A stretch of 17,480 nucleotides of DNA. Origin: Holophaga sp. Its GTDB lineage: Bacteria > Acidobacteriota > Holophagae > Holophagales > Holophagaceae. Of this stretch, positions 13,374 to 17,480 are shown piece after piece. Location: contig JARLGP010000266.1 of NCBI GenBank assembly GCA_031292735.1, positions 1 to 17,480 on the forward strand. Direction: 5' to 3'. Positions within the stretch are counted from its first letter, which is position 1, and each line of letters begins with the position of its first letter. The notes under the pieces were generated by a model, which worked only from the letters and a program-made list of their open reading frames with translations, did not search any database and was not told the DNA's origin. The position numbers and the translations under genes were made by a program.

Positions 13374-13379
13374 TAGAAT
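13374..13379 (+). promoter_or_regulatory. Candidate -10 box of nadA, leaderless arrangement
   Basis: TAGAAT is followed by six bases and then the nadA ATG at 13386. The TAG of the box is an in-frame stop codon, so no earlier start is possible. The nearest ribosome-site-like GGAGGG (13365-13370) is 15 nt from the ATG, too far to be used normally. Together these fit a leaderless mRNA. Confidence 0.5.
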
Positions 13380-13385
13380 GTCGGT

Positions 13386-14354
13386 ATGAACGCGCTGGCT
13401 GCCCCCGCCCCCCCCCTCGAAACCGTCGACGCCTCCCTGGATCTGGTGGCGGAGATCAACCGCCTGCGCATCGAGCGGAAGGCGGTGATCCTGGCCCACT
13501 ACTACCAGGATCCCGAGCTCCAGGACCTGGCCGACTTCGTGGGCGACAGCCTGCAGCTGAGCCAGGCGGCGGCCAGCACCGACGCCAAGGTGATCGCCTT
13601 CTGCGGCGTCCACTTCATGGCCGAGACCGCCAAGATCCTCAATCCGGCCAAGCGGGTGATCCTGCCGGACCTGGACGCCGGCTGCAGCCTGGCCGACCGC
13701 TGCCCGGCCGACGCGTTCGGCGCCTGGCTCAAGGACTACCCCGATCACGTGGTGGTGAGCTACATCAACTGCTCCGCCGGGGTGAAGGCGCTGTCGGACA
13801 TCATCTGCACCAGCTCCAACGCCGAGCGGGTGGTGCGCAGCATCCCCACCGACCGCAAGATCGTGTTCGCCCCGGACCGCCACCTGGGCCGCTGGGTGAT
13901 GGCCCAGACCGGACGCGACATGGTGCTCTGGCCGGGCTTCTGCATCGTCCACGAGCAGTTCACCGCCCGGCGGGTGGCCCAGCTCAAGGCGGCCCACCCG
14001 GACGCCCTGCTGATCGTCCATCCCGAATGCGACGCCAGCGTGAGCCAGATGGCCGATTACGTGGGCTCCACCGCCGGCCTGCTGCACTATGTGGGCAAGA
14101 GCCCGGCCAAGGCCTTCATCATCGGCACCGAAGCCGGCGTCATCCATCAGATGCACAAGCTGCGGCCGGAGGCGGAACTGATCCCCATTCCCGTGGACAG
14201 CGGCTGCAACTGCTCGCTCTGCCCATACATGAAGCTCAACACCCTGGAGAAGCTCTACCTGGCCCTGCGCGACCTGAGCCCGGAGATCGAGCTGGATGAA
14301 GCGGTGCGGCTGCGGGCCCTGGGCCCGGTGGAGCGGATGCTGGCCCTGGGCTGA
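13386..14354 (+). CDS. nadA: Quinolinate synthase A
   Basis: A 322-residue 4Fe-4S enzyme that condenses iminoaspartate with dihydroxyacetone phosphate to quinolinate in de novo NAD synthesis. Motifs are VILAHYYQDPELQDLADFVG (34-53), FCGVHFMAETAKILNP (72-87), LPDLDAGCSLADRCP (93-107), YINCSAGVKA (126-135), GFCIVHEQF (184-192), HPECDASVSQMADYVGSTAG (212-231) and SGCNCSLCPYMKLN (272-285). By comparison with characterised enzymes the cluster ligands are probably Cys100, Cys186 and Cys279. The extra Cys274 and Cys276 near the last ligand recall the E. coli CxxC region that can form a regulatory disulphide. nadB and nadC are not adjacent. The gene converges on the FAH-like gene with only 17 nt between the stop codons. 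Confidence 0.96.
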   Translation: MNALAAPAPPLETVDASLDLVAEINRLRIERKAVILAHYYQDPELQDLADFVGDSLQLSQAAASTDAKVIAFCGVHFMAETAKILNPAKRVILPDLDAGCSLADRCPADAFGAWLKDYPDHVVVSYINCSAGVKALSDIICTSSNAERVVRSIPTDRKIVFAPDRHLGRWVMAQTGRDMVLWPGFCIVHEQFTARRVAQLKAAHPDALLIVHPECDASVSQMADYVGSTAGLLHYVGKSPAKAFIIGTEAGVIHQMHKLRPEAELIPIPVDSGCNCSLCPYMKLNTLEKLYLALRDLSPEIELDEAVRLRALGPVERMLALG

Positions 14355-14371
14355 CCCGCACTGCACTGGAC

Positions 14372-15127
14372 CTACTGCACCGTGGCGTGCACCTCGTCCT
14401 CGGCCAGGCGCAGGCTCAGGGTCTCGAAGGCCGAGACCAGCCGGATCGCCATCCCCGGGGCTCCCGGCCCCAGCCGCAGGTGGGGCGGAGGCGCCAGCAG
14501 CACCTCGGCGGGCCGCAGCGCCGGAAGCACCAGGCCCCGCCAGGCGTCCAGGGGCATGCTCCGGTGTTCGCCGCCCAGATCCAGCTCCAGGGCGCCTTCC
14601 CAATCCAGGTCCAGTTCCAGCCAGGCGCCCAGCACCACGCCGTCGGCATGCTCCAGGGCCAGGCAGCAGCCCGCGGGCGGCTCGCCGTACAGGCCCACCA
14701 GGGCCAGGGTGGGCGCCGGCAGGCTGGCCAGGGTGGCGGTCGGCCCCTGCACCGCCAGCGGATCCAGGGAGCTTCCGTCCCAGCGGCGCACGGCCAGGGG
14801 ATTGGGCAGGCAGGCCAGCATCCGCACGGAATCGGCCCAGGGCGCCATGGTTTCGGGCAGGGTGCCCCGCTTGTGCCACTTTTCCGCGTAGGCCAGCACC
14901 TTCCGGGCCCGGTGGATGGCCCGGGGGCCCCCCTCCAGGAGCTGGCGCAGACCGCCCGGAACCGTGGCGTCGGCCATGCGCTCGGCCCAGCCCTCGCCCA
15001 GTTTGGCCAGGCGCAGGTGCTCCAGGCGGTTGAGGTCCACCACCCGGCCCGGGTCGGAAGGCAGCTCCGCCACCAGGGCCACGTGCCCGGACCCGCCTTC
15101 GTTCCAGACCGCCGTCCCCAGTTTCAT
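14372..15127 (-). CDS. Hypothetical protein resembling the N-terminal part of the FAH family
   Basis: A 251-residue protein I can only partly place. Its first 110 residues follow the layout of fumarylacetoacetate-hydrolase-family N-termini: MKLGTAVWNE start, GRVVDLN (28-34), a helical LLEGGPRAIHRARKVLAYAE (63-82), then VRMLACLPNP (101-110), which corresponds to the segment preceding the family's catalytic core. The remaining 140 residues lack the expected NYxxH and metal-binding Glu/Glu/Asp motifs, so hydrolase activity is unlikely. That half instead has alternating acidic and hydrophobic stretches (LGAWLELDLDWEGALELDLG). The ATG overlaps the thioesterase stop by 4 nt, so the two are probably co-translated and may work on the same acyl substrate. 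No signal peptide or membrane helix is seen. Confidence 0.75.
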   Translation of the reverse strand: MKLGTAVWNEGGSGHVALVAELPSDPGRVVDLNRLEHLRLAKLGEGWAERMADATVPGGLRQLLEGGPRAIHRARKVLAYAEKWHKRGTLPETMAPWADSVRMLACLPNPLAVRRWDGSSLDPLAVQGPTATLASLPAPTLALVGLYGEPPAGCCLALEHADGVVLGAWLELDLDWEGALELDLGGEHRSMPLDAWRGLVLPALRPAEVLLAPPPHLRLGPGAPGMAIRLVSAFETLSLRLAEDEVHATVQ

Positions 15128-15516
15128 CGCTGGGTCTCCAGCCAGGCCCGGGTCTCGGGCCCCAGGGCCCGGGGCCGCATGGTGGTGAAATCCAGCATGA
15201 CCTGGATCGTGCGCGCGTCGGCCATGACCAGCCCGTCCTCCCGGATCACCTGGCAGGCCAGGGTGAAGGAGCTGGTGCCGATGTGGTCGCAATGCATCTC
15301 CACCCGCACCTGGTCGCCCAGCAGGATGGGGTTCCGGTAGTCCACCTCCACCCGGGCCATGACGAAGCCCTCCTCCTGGAACGGCCGCGCCCCGAGCCGG
15401 GGCCGCCACCACTTGCCCCGGGCGTGCTCCAGGTAGGTCAGGAAGGTGGCGTGGTTCACGTGGCCCAGGGCATCCAGATCGGCAAACCGCACATCGATGG
15501 GCTGGACGAAGACCAT
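15124..15516 (-). CDS. Acyl-CoA thioesterase, 4HBT (YbgC/FadM-like) hotdog family
   Basis: A 130-residue hotdog-fold protein predicted to hydrolyse acyl-CoA thioesters. The start motif RFADLDALGHVNHATFLTYL (10-29) carries the catalytic Asp15 of the 4HBT class and is followed by EHARGKWW. MARVEVDYRNPILLGDQVRV (53-72) and the final sheet strands are also typical. The ATG at 15516 is chosen because GGGAG lies 8 nt upstream and the protein then begins right at the family start (MVFVQPIDVRF). An in-frame ATG 11 codons earlier has no family support. It is translationally coupled to the downstream FAH-like gene and divergent from the CPBP protease gene, with a 68-nt gap between start codons. The physiological substrate cannot be told from sequence. 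Confidence 0.9.
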   Translation of the reverse strand: MVFVQPIDVRFADLDALGHVNHATFLTYLEHARGKWWRPRLGARPFQEEGFVMARVEVDYRNPILLGDQVRVEMHCDHIGTSSFTLACQVIREDGLVMADARTIQVMLDFTTMRPRALGPETRAWLETQR

Positions 15517-15570
15517 AAGGGAGGCTCCCGGGAAAGCCCATCCCGGCAACCGAGACTGGCTCTAACAATG

Positions 15571-15576
15571 TATCAT
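15571..15576 (+). promoter_or_regulatory. Candidate -10 box of the CPBP protease gene
   Basis: TATCAT (five of six matches to TATAAT) lies 8 nt before the ATG at 15585. No ribosome site is visible, and an in-frame TGA at 15579-15581 excludes an earlier start. The 5' leader would be nil or only a few bases. Confidence 0.35.
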
Positions 15577-15584
15577 CCTGAACT

Positions 15585-16952
15585 ATGGCGCAGAATCCCA
15601 CCCAGCCCTGGAACCCTGATCGCAGCTGGGCTGATCCCTTCATAACGATCCTGCTGCTGGGGATCCTGGTGCTGGTCGGGAGCCAGGCCTTGCGGAGGCG
15701 CGGGCCGCGCCCGCCCGAGGACCAGGTGTCCCTGGAGGCCCGGATCCAGGACGTGGTCCTGGGCGCGGCCAAAGCCAGCGCCATGGCCCCTCTCCGCGGC
15801 CTGAACCTGCCGGGGACCGCGGTGGCCCCGCTGGCCTCGGGCCAGCGCTCCGGCTGGGACCAGGCGCTGCTGGCGGTCCATGCCGCCGAAACCGGCGACC
15901 TGGACGCCGGCTCCCGGCAGATCCAGGCGGCCCCCGGCGCCACCGGGGAGGCCTTCCGCCAGGCCTGGACCTGGTGCTACCGGGGCACCGGCGCCCCGCC
16001 CTCGGGCCCGGCCTTCCAGGCGGTGCAGAAGGCCCTGGGCGACGGCTACGCGGCGCGGATCCTGGCGGCCCGGCTGCGGACCCGGGCCGGGGCCGACCCC
16101 GCCCCGCTGGAAGCCCAGGCCCAGACCTGGGCCACCACCCGCATGGTGGCGTTCGGCGCGCTCAGCTCGGCCGGAATCCTGGCCGCCCTGGCGGGCCTCG
16201 GGTTCGCGCTGTACCTGGCCCTGCACCCGGTGCCCCCCTGCCCCCTGCCGCACTACGGCATGTCCGGCCGGGCCCTGCTCATCGTCATCCTGGGCTGGTT
16301 CCTGACCCTCATGGTGGCCGGACCCGCCGTGGCGCTGGTGGCCCGGCCCCTGCCCTTCCTGAGGCCGGTCTTCATCCCCCTGGTCTATGCCTGCCACGCG
16401 CTGGTGGGCACCGCCTACCTGCTGCGGGCCGAAGGGGTGGACCTGCCCACCCTGTGGCGGCGGGTGGCGCCGGACCGGTTCGGGACCGCCCTGGTCACCG
16501 GCCTGGGCTTTTTCACCCTGGCCTTCGCCGCCGTGATGGCCGTGGCCCTGGTGCTCAGCCCGCTGATGCCGGCCGGCGAATCGCCCCAGCGGGAGCTGCT
16601 GGAGCTCCTGGCCCACCTGCGGGGCCTCTGGGCCGTGGGCCTGCTGTTCTTCACCGTGGCCGTGCTGGCGCCTTGTTTTGAAGAGCTGATGTTCCGCGGG
16701 TTCCTGCTGCCCTGGCTGGGCGAACGGCTGGGCTTCACCCTGGGCGCGCGCCGCGGGCGCCTGGCGGCCCTGGTCGTCACCGGGATCAGCTTCGGGGTCA
16801 TGCACATGCAGCCCCTGGGGCTGCCCACCCTGGCCACCCTGGGCATCGTGCTGGGCCTGGCCTTCCTGCGCACCGGCAACCTCACCACCGCGATCCTGGT
16901 GCACGGGCTCTGGAACGGCGGGGTGTTCATCCTGATGCGGGCCATGGCCTGA
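15585..16952 (+). CDS. CPBP family (CAAX-type/Abi) intramembrane metalloprotease
   Basis: A 455-residue membrane protein. A first helix (about 18-33) is followed by a mainly soluble, alanine-rich helical region (about 40-185) and then a set of about seven membrane helices. The protease core has the family motifs: EELMFRG with the paired catalytic glutamates Glu366-Glu367 and Arg371, SFGVMHM with His407, and HGLWN (440-444). These residues form the glutamate/histidine metal site of Rce1-like proteases. Bacterial members act in protein processing, bacteriocin self-immunity or membrane-protein turnover. Nothing in the neighbourhood points to a bacteriocin, so the substrate is unknown. The N-terminal soluble part, visible as low-complexity helices, has no domain I recognise. 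The start is fixed by an in-frame TGA 6 nt upstream. The gene ends 21 nt from the convergent RNase Y stop. Confidence 0.9.
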   Translation: MAQNPTQPWNPDRSWADPFITILLLGILVLVGSQALRRRGPRPPEDQVSLEARIQDVVLGAAKASAMAPLRGLNLPGTAVAPLASGQRSGWDQALLAVHAAETGDLDAGSRQIQAAPGATGEAFRQAWTWCYRGTGAPPSGPAFQAVQKALGDGYAARILAARLRTRAGADPAPLEAQAQTWATTRMVAFGALSSAGILAALAGLGFALYLALHPVPPCPLPHYGMSGRALLIVILGWFLTLMVAGPAVALVARPLPFLRPVFIPLVYACHALVGTAYLLRAEGVDLPTLWRRVAPDRFGTALVTGLGFFTLAFAAVMAVALVLSPLMPAGESPQRELLELLAHLRGLWAVGLLFFTVAVLAPCFEELMFRGFLLPWLGERLGFTLGARRGRLAALVVTGISFGVMHMQPLGLPTLATLGIVLGLAFLRTGNLTTAILVHGLWNGGVFILMRAMA

Positions 16953-16973
16953 CGGAGCGGAACCGGTCCCTCC

Positions 16974-17480
16974 CTACCGGGCGTATTCCACGGCCCGGGT
17001 CTCGCGCATGACCGTCACCTTGATCTGCCCGGGGTACTGCATCTCCCCTTCGATGCGCTTGGTGACATCCTTGGCGATCCAGAAGGCCTGGTCGTCGTTC
17101 ACCTGCCCGGCGTCCACCATGATCCGGATCTCCCGGCCCGCCTGCATGGCGAAGCTCTTCTGCACGCCCTTGTAGCTGTTGGCGATGGCTTCCAGGGCTT
17201 CCAGACGCTTGACGTAGGTCTCCAGCATCTCCCGCCGGGCGCCAGGCCGGGCGGCCGACAGGGCATCGGCGGCGGTGATGAGCATGGCCTCCACCGTCTT
17301 GGGCTCGAAGTCGCCGTGGTGGCAGCTCATGGCATGGATGACATTGTCCTTCTCGCCGAACCGCTTGAGCAGCTCCATGCCGATCTCGATGTGGGTGCCC
17401 TCTACTTCCCGGTCGATGGCCTTGCCGATGTCGTGGAACAGCCCGGCCCGGCGCGCCAGGCGCTGGTCGGCGCCCAGCTC
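16974..17480 (-). CDS. rny: Ribonuclease Y, C-terminal part (runs off right edge)
   Basis: The last 168 residues of RNase Y, a membrane-anchored endoribonuclease that starts mRNA decay. The visible part begins inside the HD domain: [20 protein letters not shown] contains the catalytic His-Asp pair, followed by [14 protein letters not shown] and [32 protein letters not shown], both strongly conserved. The C-terminus includes [45 protein letters not shown], the standard family ending. The frame stays open to the window edge, so the reading is extended beyond the first internal ATG at 17378, which lies within the HD domain and cannot be the true start. The N-terminal anchor, coiled coil and KH domain lie outside the window. 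Confidence 0.96.
   Translation of the reverse strand, partial: ELGADQRLARRAGLFHDIGKAIDREVEGTHIEIGMELLKRFGEKDNVIHAMSCHHGDFEPKTVEAMLITAADALSAARPGARREMLETYVKRLEALEAIANSYKGVQKSFAMQAGREIRIMVDAGQVNDDQAFWIAKDVTKRIEGEMQYPGQIKVTVMRETRAVEYAR

Noticed and set aside
13275..14879. A 534-codon minus-strand frame covering nadA
   Set aside because: It lies over a certain nadA, has low-complexity His/Gly composition and no domain.
15528..15546. Inverted repeat CCGGGA-N7-TCCCGG between the thioesterase and CPBP genes
   Set aside because: Six-base GC-only arms are expected by chance at this base composition, and the site lies at no meaningful distance from a promoter element.

Overview
The window reads as a GC-rich bacterial chromosome segment, most likely from Acidobacteriota (Holophagae/Geothrix-like). 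That assignment is an inference from gene content and base composition; no rRNA or other phylogenetic marker is present. Coding is dense. I see no insertion sequences, phage genes, CRISPR arrays, tRNAs or rRNAs.

Positions 1-9908 (minus strand, transcribed right to left) hold one respiratory operon. Its order is actA (pentaheme cytochrome c), a 70-residue single-helix membrane protein, actB (molybdopterin-family/Fe-S protein), actC (NrfD-like), actDE (DUF3341 protein fused to a monoheme cytochrome c), actF, a membrane-anchored cytochrome c, a SCO copper chaperone, and coxA/ctaD, which runs off the left edge. This is alternative complex III (a quinol:cytochrome c oxidoreductase that does the job of bc1) coupled to an A-type haem-copper oxidase. 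Electrons would pass from quinol through ActC/ActF, ActB, ActA/ActE and cytochrome c to the oxidase, with SCO helping assemble the CuA site. Most junctions overlap by 4 or 8 nt, which suggests translational coupling. No coxB lies in the visible part.

Positions 9909-10259 are an AT-rich divergent control region and a rightward gene for a 48-residue single-helix protein of unknown role. Positions 10314-13205 (minus) carry a Maf nucleotide pyrophosphatase and a type III glutamine synthetase (glnN). Position 13386 starts nadA (quinolinate synthase) on the plus strand. It converges on a minus-strand pair at 14372-15516: a protein resembling the N-terminus of fumarylacetoacetate-hydrolase-family proteins, and a 4HBT acyl-CoA thioesterase. 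A plus-strand CPBP (CAAX-type) membrane protease follows at 15585-16952. The C-terminal part of RNase Y (minus) runs off the right edge.

The most interesting points are the two tiny membrane proteins beside the respiratory operon, the ActD-ActE fusion, a cytochrome c with a haem-less cytochrome-like tail, and two unrelated genes (maf and nadA) that share a TAGAAT-N6-ATG start arrangement expected of leaderless mRNAs, each with a palindrome abutting the -10 box. I found no clear sign of an entirely new multi-gene system.
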